Assembly (NCBI GenBank): GCA_029266795.1
Contig: JAQSWE010000005.1
Coordinates: forward strand, 7,694 to 29,724
Source of the DNA: Alphaproteobacteria bacterium
GTDB taxonomy: Bacteria; Pseudomonadota; Alphaproteobacteria; Micavibrionales; UBA2020
Direction of reading: 5' to 3'
DNA: 22,031 nucleotides
Position numbers and translations under genes: made by a program. This document shows, one piece after another, positions 7,326 through 15,398 of the stretch. Numbering within the stretch: the first letter of the stretch is position 1; every line of letters begins with the position of its first letter. The notes beneath the pieces were generated by a model. It worked only from the letters and a program-made list of their open reading frames with translations. It made no database searches and had not been told where the DNA came from.

Positions 7326-7368
7326 TTATTCCAAGTTACTAACCCTCTGACGGGAAAGGTTCTCAGCC

Positions 7369-8181
7369 ATGAATACCCCCTACGCTGTCGAGATCGACGG
7401 CATCACCAAGGCCTACGGCGGTTTCAAGGCTGTGGATAACGTGTCTTTAAAGGTTAACGCCGGCGAAAGCTTCGCGCTGATCGGCCCGAACGGCGCGGGC
7501 AAAAGCTCGATCATCAAGATGCTGACCACGCTGTCGCAGCCGACCTCCGGCAGCGCGAAAGTGGCGGGGTTCGATATCGCGACGCAGTCGTCGCAGGTGC
7601 GACTCAATATCGGCTATATCCCGCAGCTGCTCTGCGCGGATGGCGCGCTGACCGCTTGGGAAAACCTGCTGCTCTCTGCGCGGCTCTACCGCATCCATCC
7701 CTCGGAGCATAAAGACCGCATCAGTGAAGTGCTGGAAGCGATGAACCTTGCCGATGTCGCGCATCAGCGCGTGCGCGGGTTTTCCGGCGGCATGATCCGC
7801 CGCCTTGAAATCGCGCAGAGCATGCTGCACCGCCCGAAAGTGATTTTCATGGACGAGCCCACCGTCGGCCTCGACCCCGCCGCGCGCAACACGGTCTGGA
7901 AACATGTGCGCCGTCTGCAGGAGGAATACAAGGTCACCATCATCCTCACCACGCATTACATGGCAGAGGTGGAGGAGCTGTGTGGGCGTCTTGCCATTTT
8001 GCATCGCGGCAAGATCGTGGGGGAGGGGACGCCCGCCGCCATCAAATCGGATCTGGGGCCGAAAGGCACGCTGGATGACATTTTCGAACGCCTCGCGCGC
8101 AATGACGACGAGGAAAAATCAGGGAAGGAGAATTACCGTGACATCGGACGCAATCGCCGCTCGCTCGCCAAGCGTGGTTAA
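7369..8181 (+). CDS. ABC-2 type exporter, ATP-binding subunit
   Basis: 270 aa. Walker A GPNGAGKSS at 39-47, Q-loop PQ at 85-86, signature FSGGM at 138-142, Walker B VIFMDEP at 158-164, D-loop GLDP after it and the H-loop TTH at 194-196. All catalytic residues are present. The C-terminal extension of the DrrA/NodI type (GEGTPAAIKSDLGP, then a charged tail) fits drug or polysaccharide exporters. It powers the permease encoded next, with which it overlaps by 44 bases, so the last ~14 residues are read in two frames. The MarR repressor opposite suggests export of a toxic compound. The substrate is not known. Confidence 0.93.
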   Translation: MNTPYAVEIDGITKAYGGFKAVDNVSLKVNAGESFALIGPNGAGKSSIIKMLTTLSQPTSGSAKVAGFDIATQSSQVRLNIGYIPQLLCADGALTAWENLLLSARLYRIHPSEHKDRISEVLEAMNLADVAHQRVRGFSGGMIRRLEIAQSMLHRPKVIFMDEPTVGLDPAARNTVWKHVRRLQEEYKVTIILTTHYMAEVEELCGRLAILHRGKIVGEGTPAAIKSDLGPKGTLDDIFERLARNDDEEKSGKENYRDIGRNRRSLAKRG

Positions 8182-8950
8182 CCCGCTTTTCGGCTACTTC
8201 ATGCAGATACAGGCCGTGTTCAGCGCCGAGGCGCAGAAGCTGCGCCATGACCCGTTCGAGCTCGCCACCCGTGCGATACAGCCTTTATTATGGCTGCTGC
8301 TGTTCGGGCAGGTGATGGCGAATGTGCGCGGCATCACTTCGGGCAATTACATTGATTACCTTGCGGCGGGTATCCTTGCACAGAGTGTTCTGTTCGCGGC
8401 GATATTCTTCGGCATCTCGGCCATCTGGGAAAAAGACCTGGGCATCCTGCATCGCATGCTGGTATCGCCCGCGCCACGCTCGACCATCGTGCTGGGCAAG
8501 GCTTTGGCGGCGGGCGTGCGCGGCATTATTCAGGGCATCATCGTTTATTTCATCGCGGCCATCGCGGGCGCGCATATCAGCCTCAACCCGCTGCATATCG
8601 CGGGCGTGCTGGTGCTGATCGCGCTGGGCTCCGCCGTGTTCTCTACCCTCTCGCTCATCATCGCCTGCTTCGTGAAGACGCGCGAGCGTTTCATGGGGAT
8701 CGGGCAGGTGCTGACCATGCCGCTGTTCTTCGCCAGCAATGCGATCTACCCGATCTCGCTGATGCCGGGGTGGATGCAAACCGTGTCGCACGCCAATCCG
8801 CTGACCTATCAGGTCGACGGCTTGCGCGCGCTGATGATCGAGGGCGGCGTATCGGAATACGGCTTTGTCATGGATTACGGGATACTCGCAGGCGTGTTCT
8901 GCGTGCTGGTCTTGATTGCCGAACGGATGTATCCGAAGCTGGTCGCGTAA
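8138..8950 (+). CDS. ABC-2 type exporter, permease subunit
   Basis: 270 aa starting at GTG 8138 (VTSDAIAARSPS), which has AGGGAAGGAG at 8121-8130 with 7-base spacing. The frame is open further upstream inside the ATPase gene, but that part is out-of-frame ATPase sequence. Six membrane segments are visible (around PLLWLLLFGQVM, YLAAGILAQSVLFAAIFFGI, GIIQGIIVYFIAAIAG, LVLIALGSAVFSTLSLIIA, VLTMPLFFASNAIYPI and ILAGVFCVLVLIAERMY). The loop before the last segment (ISLMPGWMQTVSHANPLTYQ) is the conserved ABC-2 membrane motif. It forms the inner-membrane channel of the exporter with the preceding ATPase. It converges with bamE with one base between the stops. Confidence 0.92.
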   Translation: MTSDAIAARSPSVVNPLFGYFMQIQAVFSAEAQKLRHDPFELATRAIQPLLWLLLFGQVMANVRGITSGNYIDYLAAGILAQSVLFAAIFFGISAIWEKDLGILHRMLVSPAPRSTIVLGKALAAGVRGIIQGIIVYFIAAIAGAHISLNPLHIAGVLVLIALGSAVFSTLSLIIACFVKTRERFMGIGQVLTMPLFFASNAIYPISLMPGWMQTVSHANPLTYQVDGLRALMIEGGVSEYGFVMDYGILAGVFCVLVLIAERMYPKLVA

Positions 8951-8951
8951 A

Positions 8952-9389
8952 TTATTTCTTGTCGGCCTTGTTGAACTTGCCGAGGTTGCCGATGAACTGC
9001 TGCGCAACGGTGTATTCCTTGCCGGCGGAGGGCGTCTTGCGCGACACGATTTTCACGTCATGGCCCAGTTTCGGGTCGACGGTCGTGACTTCGGCGACGC
9101 GGTCCTGTTCGTCAAAGACAACCTTGATGGTCTGGCGCTTTTCGACTACGTGCTCGAAAATGCCCTTCTGGCTGTCGGTTTCGCCGATGTAATACCAGGT
9201 GTTGTTGTCGAAGGCGGAGGTCGCGCTGGGCGGACCCCAGAGGCGCTGGACGTCTTCGCGGCCGGATTCCTGAACCTTCACCTGCTCGATCTGGTGCTTG
9301 GGCAGCATGTTGCCATGCGTCGTGATCTTCGGCGCGCAGGCGGCCGTGAGGAGCAGGGCGGAGAGCAGGAATACGGGTGCGGATTTCAT
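8952..9389 (-). CDS. bamE: Outer membrane protein assembly factor BamE (SmpA/OmlA lipoprotein)
   Basis: 145 aa. A lipoprotein signal peptide (MKSAPVFLLSALLLTAAC) has the lipobox LTAAC with the lipidated Cys at 18. The SmpA/OmlA domain follows with its typical start (GNMLPKHQIEQVKVQESGRE), the DV..LWGPPSATSAFD segment, NTWYYIGE and KVVFDEQDRV. In the BAM complex it stabilises BamD-BamA during insertion of outer membrane beta-barrels. AAGAGG lies eight bases before the ATG at 9389. It is divergent from the DUF177-rpmF-plsX-fabH cluster, the common alphaproteobacterial arrangement. Confidence 0.92.
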   Translation of the reverse strand: MKSAPVFLLSALLLTAACAPKITTHGNMLPKHQIEQVKVQESGREDVQRLWGPPSATSAFDNNTWYYIGETDSQKGIFEHVVEKRQTIKVVFDEQDRVAEVTTVDPKLGHDVKIVSRKTPSAGKEYTVAQQFIGNLGKFNKADKK

Positions 9390-9483
9390 CGAAAAACCTC
9401 TTTAAAACCTGACTTTTTATACGGGCTTCCCGCTGAAAAGACAAGGGAATAGGGAAACCCCTTTGTTTTCAGGACAAAAAGTG

Positions 9484-9489
9484 TATATT
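9484..9489 (+). promoter_or_regulatory. Possible -10 of the DUF177 gene
   Basis: TATATT 24 bases before the ATG at 9514. The -35 is weak (TTGTTT at 9463, short spacing), so this is tentative. Confidence 0.25.
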
Positions 9490-9513
9490 CCCTTTCATTA
9501 AGGGCGATGGAAC

Positions 9514-10158
9514 ATGGCAACGCAACCAGAATTTTCCCGCGTATTGGCGGTCGAGGGGCTTACCCCGGATAAAGTCAGGAAAGAAACTGTCGAGGCGAAC
9601 GCGAAGGAATGCGCGGCGCTGGCGAAACGGTTTGACCTGCGCGATCTGTCGAACTTCAGGGCCGATATCCGCATCCGCCGCGTCGAAGGCGGCGATGTCG
9701 TGCGCCTCGAAGGAAAGCTGTCCGCCGATGTCGTGCAGACCTGCGTGGTGTCCCTGCAGGATGTGCATGCGCATATTGAAGGCGAATTCGACACCTTCCT
9801 TGCCGAAGAAAACAAGCATGCCGCCAAGAAATTCGGCGACGAGGCGGAATTCGGCATCGACGATGACGACAGCGCGCCCGAGGTCATCCAGAACGGCCAG
9901 CTCGATCTGGGCGAGATCGCGGCGCAATACCTTGCCGTCGAGCTTGATCCCTATCCTCGCGCGCCCGGTGTAAGCCTTGCGGCGCAGCTGGCGGAGGCGG
10001 GGATTGAAGTAAAAAACAATCCCTTCGCCGTGCTCAAGAACCTGAATGCCGAAGACGGCGGTAAGCCGAAATCGACCGCCAAATCCCGCGCCGCAGACAA
10101 ACTGAAAGTGGTGGCCGCCGAAAAAGCCGGCAAGGCGAAAAAGGGCGACGGCAAGTAA
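9514..10158 (+). CDS. DUF177 / YceD-family protein
   Basis: 214 aa. The family features are visible: an N-terminal domain (EFSRVLAVEGL...), RADIRIRRVEGGDVVRLEGK, VVQTCVVSLQDVHAHIEGEF (here only one Cys), the acidic linker FGIDDDDSAPEVIQNGQLDL, and the conserved GEIAAQYLAVELDPYPRAPG. The C-terminus is a Lys/Ala-rich tail. YceD/DUF177 proteins are linked to 23S rRNA metabolism and are usually encoded upstream of rpmF. Here the partner rpmF is displaced by about 1.9 kb by two extra genes. Start chosen at the ATG preceded by AAGGGCG. Confidence 0.85.
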   Translation: MATQPEFSRVLAVEGLTPDKVRKETVEANAKECAALAKRFDLRDLSNFRADIRIRRVEGGDVVRLEGKLSADVVQTCVVSLQDVHAHIEGEFDTFLAEENKHAAKKFGDEAEFGIDDDDSAPEVIQNGQLDLGEIAAQYLAVELDPYPRAPGVSLAAQLAEAGIEVKNNPFAVLKNLNAEDGGKPKSTAKSRAADKLKVVAAEKAGKAKKGDGK

Positions 10159-10233
10159 GCTTCCTTCGCAACGGAACTTTTTTTACTGCCGCCAGTTGTC
10201 CACCCGTAATCCTGAATTATATCTGTAGACAGC

Positions 10234-10653
10234 ATGACTGATGACGCCAAAAAACTTGCCGCGCTGAAGGTTCTCGTCGTTGACGACCATATGACCGCGC
10301 GCGCGCACCTGAAACGGGTGCTCAAGGACATGGGCATCACGCAAGTTGACGAGGCGGAGAACGCCGATGACGCAAGCGCAAAGGCGTCCGCAGGTTACAA
10401 CATCATCTTCCTCGATTGGGATATGCCGGGCAAAACCGGCATCGAGATCCTGCGCAAATTCCGCGGCAATACCGCCTATGACGATACGGCGTTTGTGATG
10501 GTGACGGCGAAGTCGGAGCCTGATGACATCATCTCCGCATTGCGGGCGGGCGCAACATCTTACATCGTGAAGCCAGCCGATGCGGCGGAAGTGCGCAATA
10601 ACATCACGGAAGTGCTTGAATGGATCGCGCAGCAGAAAGCATTGCGGCGCTAG
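10234..10653 (+). CDS. Single-domain response regulator (CheY-like)
   Basis: 139 aa consisting of one receiver domain. Acidic pair Asp17-Asp18 (VLVVDDHMT), phospho-acceptor Asp61 (FLDWDMPGKTG), Thr91 (MVTAKS) and Lys113 (IVKPA) are all present, so it should be phosphorylatable. No output domain follows, only a short helix, so it acts by protein-protein contact like CheY. No kinase is nearby. It sits between DUF177 and an exported protein gene, in a place usually without a regulator. The ribosome binding site before ATG 10234 is weak. Confidence 0.92.
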   Translation: MTDDAKKLAALKVLVVDDHMTARAHLKRVLKDMGITQVDEAENADDASAKASAGYNIIFLDWDMPGKTGIEILRKFRGNTAYDDTAFVMVTAKSEPDDIISALRAGATSYIVKPADAAEVRNNITEVLEWIAQQKALRR

Positions 10654-10672
10654 GATACCCCAGCCGAATCCG

Positions 10673-10702
10673 TTGACATAAAATCAGGCTTTTTGGTATT
10701 CT
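10673..10702 (+). promoter_or_regulatory. Promoter of the HELRH metallopeptidase-like gene
   Basis: Perfect -35 TTGACA (10673-10678) and TATTCT (10697-10702) with 18-base spacing. Transcription from here would begin near 10709, so the coding start must lie downstream, at 10762 or 10798. Confidence 0.5.
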
Positions 10703-10797
10703 TTGGCCAAGGTGCTCGCGCCCCCAAACCCGTCAATAATGCCGACCTTCAATGCTTCGACATGAAGCCGCATGGCCGTGCTGGATTCAGAACTTGT

Positions 10798-11880
10798 ATG
10801 CCCAAGCGCCTGTCGGACATTTTCAATCTCAAGAGCCTGATACTGGCGGCCGGCCTAGCCGCAGGCGGTGCGCAGGCGATGGCGGCAGATGTGTCCCCTG
10901 GCGATGACGGCGGGATGAGTAAACGACCGCTGCCGGCCTCGGTCATCGCGCCGCATTACAGCACGCATATCAAGCCGCAAGATCCCGACAGTCCCGCGCT
11001 GAAACTGCTGAAGGCGGAATTCGGGCGTACGCCGCTCGGCCGCGCGCTGCTGGAATTCGCGGATAAGCAGAACATCACCATTAAATTCGACGCATCGATT
11101 GCCGCGACAAATAACTATGCGCAATACGTGCCGGAAAATTCGACCGTCACCGCGCGCCCTGATTTATCGCTGGAAGAACAGGTCATGTACCTTGCGCATG
11201 AACTCCGCCATGGCTGGCAGGACAAGGCGCTGGGGTATTCGGAATTGAATGCGAAACGCCTGACGCCGATGCAACGTTTTTCATTGCAACGCTATGTCGA
11301 GGCCGATGCGCATGCCTTCGCCGCGTTCTTCTGGGCCGACCGCATGCAGTGCTTGGGCGTTCAGCCGGTTGCTGACCATGCGGGATATGAACTGGCGCTC
11401 GCGCATCAGTTGCAGGGAAAAATGGACGGGCAGGGGAATGTAGCGCTGGCTGATTACCGCGACCTCGCGCTGCTTCCCTATTTCGACCATCTGGAGAATT
11501 ACAACCACCGTCATATCGCCATGGCCTCCCGCGCGGTTGATGGTTTCCGCGCGGAAGTCAAAGCCGCGCAAAGCGAGGGGCTGTCTTCGGCCTTCAACCG
11601 CCTTGCCGCCGATATCGCCGCAACGCCGGATGACGCAGCTTTTACGGCATGGCTGCGCCGGCTGGGCGGTACGGATTTGAGAGTGAACACGCAGACGGGT
11701 TTCACGGATCAAGCCGACACCGCGCTGCTGAACGATTATCCCTTCCGCGCGCTGGAGGGACGGGATGTTATGCCGCCGCTGGGCGCGGCTTCTGCGGTGA
11801 TGCCGCAGCCGAAAGCACGGCTGGAGAGGTTGCAGGCAATTGATGCGAAACAGCGCAGCTTCATTTTGGGCCGGAATTAG
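10798..11880 (+). CDS. Exported putative metallopeptidase, DUF6782-like
   Basis: 360 aa from the ATG at 10798, which gives a clean signal peptide: basic MPKRL, hydrophobic LKSLILAAGLAAGG and cleavage likely after QAMA. An upstream in-frame TTG at 10693 precedes the promoter and ATG 10762 gives a poorer signal. A HExxH-type zinc site is visible at residues ~134-138 (LAHELRHGWQD), with an EADAHAFAAFF segment ~30 residues later (Glu168) that could give the third ligand. This pattern matches DUF6782 putative peptidases of alphaproteobacteria. The last ~80 residues are low-complexity Pro/Ala/Arg. Acts in the periplasm if the signal works. Substrate is unknown. Confidence 0.75.
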   Translation: MPKRLSDIFNLKSLILAAGLAAGGAQAMAADVSPGDDGGMSKRPLPASVIAPHYSTHIKPQDPDSPALKLLKAEFGRTPLGRALLEFADKQNITIKFDASIAATNNYAQYVPENSTVTARPDLSLEEQVMYLAHELRHGWQDKALGYSELNAKRLTPMQRFSLQRYVEADAHAFAAFFWADRMQCLGVQPVADHAGYELALAHQLQGKMDGQGNVALADYRDLALLPYFDHLENYNHRHIAMASRAVDGFRAEVKAAQSEGLSSAFNRLAADIAATPDDAAFTAWLRRLGGTDLRVNTQTGFTDQADTALLNDYPFRALEGRDVMPPLGAASAVMPQPKARLERLQAIDAKQRSFILGRN

Positions 11881-11942
11881 AAAAAGATAATAAAATCAAA
11901 GTCGTTCTGGAATCCTGCCCTGCGCGATGCCGTGTTTTTCGC

Positions 11943-12025
11943 TTGATAATTCTGACTAAACAGGTATTTATAGGCTGATTTTACTTGCCTTGAGGGGCGG
12001 CTTTGTTTATGTAATGAAGCCCCTC
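11943..12025 (+). promoter_or_regulatory. rpmF promoter and leader hairpin
   Basis: A -35 TTGATA (11943-11948) with TTTATA at 11967-11972 gives a plausible promoter. Downstream GAGGGGC (11992-11998) pairs with GCCCCTC (12019-12025) in the predicted rpmF leader, with an inner GGCTT/AAGCC option. The stretch 11881-12073 holds no gene. Confidence 0.35.
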
Positions 12026-12073
12026 GGGTCATACCCCCTTCAGGGCTAAACTGGAAAGAGAAGAGTACGAGTT

Positions 12074-12250
12074 ATGGCAGTTCCCAAGAAAAAGACCTCG
12101 AAATCGCGCCGCAACATGCGCCGTTCGCACCACGCCCTGTCGTCGCCTTCGGTTGTCGAAGACAAAACGACCGGCGAAATGGTTCGTCCGCACCATGTCT
12201 GCCGCAAGACCGGCATGTACAAAGGCCAAGCCGTTATTGATGTTGATTAA
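12074..12250 (+). CDS. rpmF: 50S ribosomal protein L32
   Basis: 58 aa, starting MAVPKKKTSKSRRNMRRSHH, the family N-terminus. The C-terminal half (VVEDKTTGEMVRPHHVCRKT) lacks the paired cysteines of zinc-binding L32 and corresponds to the zinc-free form usual in alphaproteobacteria, with a single leftover Cys. It is part of the large ribosomal subunit near the peptidyl transferase exit. A GAGAAGAG ribosome binding site precedes the ATG. plsX follows after 56 bases, the classical rpmF-plsX-fabH order that links ribosome and membrane lipid synthesis. Confidence 0.95.
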   Translation: MAVPKKKTSKSRRNMRRSHHALSSPSVVEDKTTGEMVRPHHVCRKTGMYKGQAVIDVD

Positions 12251-12306
12251 CCATCCGGTTAATCACTAAATCTGGCTAACCCGCGGGGTGCGGGAACGGG
12301 GTTCCT

Positions 12307-13383
12307 TTGTCTCATCAATTGGTCATTGCACTTGACGGCATGGGCGGCGACAAAGCGCCCCAGATCGTTGTCGAGGGGGCGCATCTGGCGCGCGAGACCT
12401 ATCCCAACGCAAAATTCATCATCTATGGCGACGAAGCGCAGATAAAGCCGCTGGTCGCCAAATATCCCGGGCTCGAGCGTTCTCTCGAAGTCCGTCATAC
12501 GCCCGACAAAGTCACCAGCCACGACAAGCCTGCGCATGCGCTGCGCCATGGCCGCAATTCATCCATGCGCCTTGCGATTGACGCGGTCGCGCGCGGGGAG
12601 GCGGATTGCGTCGTTTCCGCCGGCAACACCGGCGCGCTGATGGCGATGGCGCTGTTTTCGCTGAAACGCATGCCGGGCATCCACCGCCCCGCAATCGCCA
12701 CCTATATGCCCACCAAAATCCCCGGCCACGGCACCGTGCTGATGGACCTTGGCGCGAATGCCGAATGCACCTCGCAAAATCTTTTGGAATTCGCGGTGCT
12801 TGGCGGATTGTTTTCGCGCGAGATCTTTAAAATCGCGGAGCCCCGCATCGCGCTGCTGAATATCGGGTCGGAAGCCATGAAGGGCGATGAGCTGGTGCAG
12901 GCCGCATCCGAAATTTTCGCGACCGCCACGCTGCCAGGCAAATATGTCGGCTTTGCCGAAGGCGACGAGATCATGACCGGCAATTTCGATGTCGTGGTGA
13001 CGGATGGTTTCACCGGCAACGTCACTTTGAAAACAATCGAAGGCACGGCGAAGCTCATCAAGCACATGATGAAGGAAGCGTTCAAGTCGTCCATCTGGGC
13101 GAAGATCGGCGCGGTGCTGTGTCTGCCGGGTTTGGCGATCTGCTATCACGCGCTCAAGAAATTCTCTAAACGCATGGACCCGCGTTATTATAATGGCGCC
13201 AGCCTGCTGGGCCTGCGCGGGTTGTGCATCAAAAGCCACGGCGGCACCGACGGCATCGGCTTTGCGAATGCCATCGGCGTCGCGGGCGGTTTGGCTGCCA
13301 ACAAGTTCACCGCGAAAGTTGAAGCGGAACTTGAACGTCTCGGCTTCTCGTCCGAACCTGCGCCGCAGACGGAGGAAACATAA
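12307..13383 (+). CDS. plsX: Phosphate acyltransferase PlsX
   Basis: 358 aa, usual length. Converts acyl-ACP and phosphate to acyl-phosphate, the donor for PlsY in phosphatidic acid synthesis, at the inner membrane. The N-terminal IALDGMGGDKAPQIVVEG, the central VVSAGNTGALMAMALFSLK, then MDLGANAECTSQNLLEFA and the GFAEGDEIMTGNFDVVVTDG / FTGNVTLKTIEG blocks are all conserved. Start is TTG at 12307 (MSHQLVIALDGMGG) with a GGGG-containing ribosome binding site about ten bases before. The start matches the family. Its stop shares a base with the ATG of fabH. Confidence 0.97.
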   Translation: MSHQLVIALDGMGGDKAPQIVVEGAHLARETYPNAKFIIYGDEAQIKPLVAKYPGLERSLEVRHTPDKVTSHDKPAHALRHGRNSSMRLAIDAVARGEADCVVSAGNTGALMAMALFSLKRMPGIHRPAIATYMPTKIPGHGTVLMDLGANAECTSQNLLEFAVLGGLFSREIFKIAEPRIALLNIGSEAMKGDELVQAASEIFATATLPGKYVGFAEGDEIMTGNFDVVVTDGFTGNVTLKTIEGTAKLIKHMMKEAFKSSIWAKIGAVLCLPGLAICYHALKKFSKRMDPRYYNGASLLGLRGLCIKSHGGTDGIGFANAIGVAGGLAANKFTAKVEAELERLGFSSEPAPQTEET

Positions 13384-14360
13384 TGCGCCGTTCCCTCATG
13401 CTGGGCTGCGGGTCATACCTGCCCGAAAAAATCCTGACCAATGACGACCTCGCCAAGATCGTCGATACGACGGGCGAGTGGATCGAGCAGCGCACCGGCA
13501 TCAAGAAACGCCATATGGCGGCAGCCGGTGAAAAGACCTCCGATATGGCGACCGCCGCCGCGAACAAGGCGCTGGCCATGGCGGGGCTGAAGGGCTCCGA
13601 CATCGACGCGATCTTCCTTGCGACCACCACGCCCGACAATACCTTCCCCGCAACCGCCGTGACCGTGCAGGACAATATCGGCATGGGCGGCAAGGGCTTC
13701 GCGATGGATCTTCAGGCGGTCTGTTCGGGTTTCATCTATGCGCTCGCGACTGCCGACAACTTTATCAAGGCGGGGCAGGTCAATCGCGCGCTGGTGATTG
13801 GCGCGGAGCATTTTACGAATCTGCTCGACTGGACCGACCGCACGACCTGCGTGTTGTTCGGCGATGGCGCGGGCGCTGTCGTGCTGGAAGCGGGCAATGA
13901 CGGCAAGGGCACGAAGGCCGATCGCGGTATCCTGTCGACGCATCTGCATTCCGAAGGCGCATATCGCAATCTTTTGTATGTGGATGGCGGGCCTTCTTCG
14001 ACCAAAACCACAGGCGTCGTCAAGATGAACGGCAAGGAAGTTTTCCGCCACGCCGTCACGCGCATGAGCGAAGCGATACTTGAAGCGATGCATGAGAATG
14101 ACGTGGATGCATCCGAAGTGAAATGGCTCGTCCCGCATCAGGCGAACAAGCGCATCATCGATGCGACGGCGGAGAAACTGAACCTGTCGCCGGATCAAGT
14201 CGTGGTCACGGTGGCTGAACATGGAAATACATCGGCTGCTTCCATCCCGCTCGCCCTCTCCGTCGCCGTCAATGACGGGCGAATCCAGCGCGGCGACCTG
14301 ATTCTGATGGAAGCGATGGGCGGGGGCCTCACTTGGGGCGCTGCATTGGCCCGCTGGTAA
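13383..14360 (+). CDS. fabH: 3-oxoacyl-ACP synthase III (KASIII)
   Basis: 325 aa. Condenses acetyl-CoA with malonyl-ACP to begin fatty acid synthesis. The catalytic triad is Cys114 (LQAVCSGF), His252 (VPHQANKRI) and Asn282 (EHGNTSAASIP). The C-terminal GGGLTWGAALARW is the typical end. It overlaps plsX by one base (TAATG), so the two are coupled, which balances acyl initiation and phospholipid use. No terminator is obvious before the ihfA region. Confidence 0.97.
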   Translation: MRRSLMLGCGSYLPEKILTNDDLAKIVDTTGEWIEQRTGIKKRHMAAAGEKTSDMATAAANKALAMAGLKGSDIDAIFLATTTPDNTFPATAVTVQDNIGMGGKGFAMDLQAVCSGFIYALATADNFIKAGQVNRALVIGAEHFTNLLDWTDRTTCVLFGDGAGAVVLEAGNDGKGTKADRGILSTHLHSEGAYRNLLYVDGGPSSTKTTGVVKMNGKEVFRHAVTRMSEAILEAMHENDVDASEVKWLVPHQANKRIIDATAEKLNLSPDQVVVTVAEHGNTSAASIPLALSVAVNDGRIQRGDLILMEAMGGGLTWGAALARW

Positions 14361-14469
14361 GCCTTGCTGGAAAATCGCAAAAAGCCCTTGCGACTCGAAT
14401 AAACCCTAAGGAATACCGCTAATTTCACCTTCGGGCATTTACTGTAAAACTCCGATTCAACTCTTTGTA

Positions 14470-14498
14470 TTGACTAATTAAATGTGAATCGATAGCGT
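14470..14498 (+). promoter_or_regulatory. Possible ihfA promoter
   Basis: TTGACT (14470-14475) with TAGCGT (14493-14498) at 17-base spacing, in an AT-rich part of the 168-base fabH-ihfA gap. The -10 is weak. Confidence 0.35.
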
Positions 14499-14528
14499 AA
14501 GTCTTAACGGAGTTTTGGAGAGGAATCG

Positions 14529-14828
14529 ATGAGCAATCAGACCATTACACGCGCCGATCTCAGCCAGGCTGTTTACGAACAGGTTGGCCTTTCGAGGAAC
14601 GAGTCCGCAGACCTCGTGGAGACTGTACTCGAGGAAGTCTGCAAAGCCTTGGAGCGGGGGGAGATGGTCAAGATTTCCTCCTTCGGAACCTTCCAGGTCC
14701 GCAGCAAGCGCCAGCGCATCGGCCGCAATCCCAAGACCGGTGAAGAAGTGCCAATCCTGCCGCGCCGCGTGCTGACTTTCCGCGCATCGAATGTGCTGAA
14801 AGAACGCATCAACAAAGACGGCGAATAA
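14529..14828 (+). CDS. ihfA: Integration host factor subunit alpha
   Basis: 99 aa. DNA-bending HU/IHF fold with the N-terminal helices (TITRADLSQAVYEQVGLSRN), EMVKISSFGTFQVRSKRQR and the DNA-intercalating arm IGRNPKTGEEVPILPRRVLT, including the proline at the arm tip. The N-terminal extension and GRNPKTGEE arm distinguish IHF-alpha from HU. It forms a heterodimer with IHF-beta, encoded elsewhere, and helps site-specific recombination, so it may also serve the element downstream. GGAGAGG precedes the ATG. It probably shares a transcript with the merR gene 44 bases later. Confidence 0.95.
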   Translation: MSNQTITRADLSQAVYEQVGLSRNESADLVETVLEEVCKALERGEMVKISSFGTFQVRSKRQRIGRNPKTGEEVPILPRRVLTFRASNVLKERINKDGE

Positions 14829-14872
14829 AACTAATCCTGTTTTCGAAGCAACAGTATTAAGGACCATCAAGA

Positions 14873-15337
14873 ATGACGACGACGACCAATCAATCCTCGT
14901 TGAAGCCCGGCGCACAGCCCGATGCCGGCGCGGATCAGGTAACCCAGAAAATCCCCAACCGCCGCCCGATGAAGCAAAAGCAGTCGGCGCAGAAATCCGC
15001 GGGCGCGTTCCGCACGATTTCGGAAGTGGCCGATGACCTGGGTGTTGAGCAGCACGTGCTGCGTTTCTGGTAAACCAAGTTCTCGAAAATCAAGCCGCTC
15101 AAGCGTGGCGGCGGCCGCCGCTACTACCGCCCCGAAGACGTCGAGCTCCTGAAAAGCATCTATAACCTGCTCTATCAGGAAGGCTACACGATCAAGGGCG
15201 TGCAGAAGCTGCTCTCCAACACCCGCGGTGCGGCATCGCGCGGCGATGACAGCATCTCCAAGGCTGTCCAGAAGAACAAGGCCGAGCTGCAATCGATGCT
15301 CGACGAACTCAAATCCATGCGCAAGCTGATCGGTTAA
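14873..15337 (+). pseudogene. MerR-family regulator interrupted by an in-frame TAA
   Basis: The frame 14873-15337 encodes 154 residues of a MerR-type regulator except that codon 67 (15071-15073) is TAA. Before it: low-complexity start, then FRTISEVADDLGVEQHVLRF W. After it, with no frame change: TKFSKIKPLKRGGGRRYYRP, EDVELLKSIYNLLYQEGYTI and the coiled-coil dimer helix ending MRKLIG. Relatives have Glu in this place (VLRFWETKF), so a single GAA to TAA change explains it. Translation would stop inside the DNA-binding domain, before the wing, so the 66-residue product should be inactive. The same position after ihfA is usual in alphaproteobacteria. A sequencing error is possible because all else is intact. 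A terminator follows at 15361. Confidence 0.85.
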
Positions 15338-15360
15338 TCCCGCTCATGCTTTCCGCTTAA

Positions 15361-15389
15361 AGAACCCCGGCCTTGTGCCGGGGTTTTTT
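15361..15389 (+). terminator. Rho-independent terminator after the merR gene
   Basis: AACCCCGGC (15363-15371) pairs with 15377-15385, loop of 5 bases, followed by a T run. Confidence 0.88.
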
Positions 15390-15398
15390 ATTGGTTTC

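Noticed and set aside
10693..10797. N-terminal extension of the exported HELRH protein
   Set aside because: TTG 10693 lies inside the promoter, and the extra residues would bury the signal peptide.
15071..15073. Reassigned genetic code (TAA read as Glu)
   Set aside because: Clear housekeeping genes here (rpmF, hppA, plsX, fabH, ihfA) end with TAA at the family's usual C-terminus and have no internal TAA, so TAA is a normal stop.
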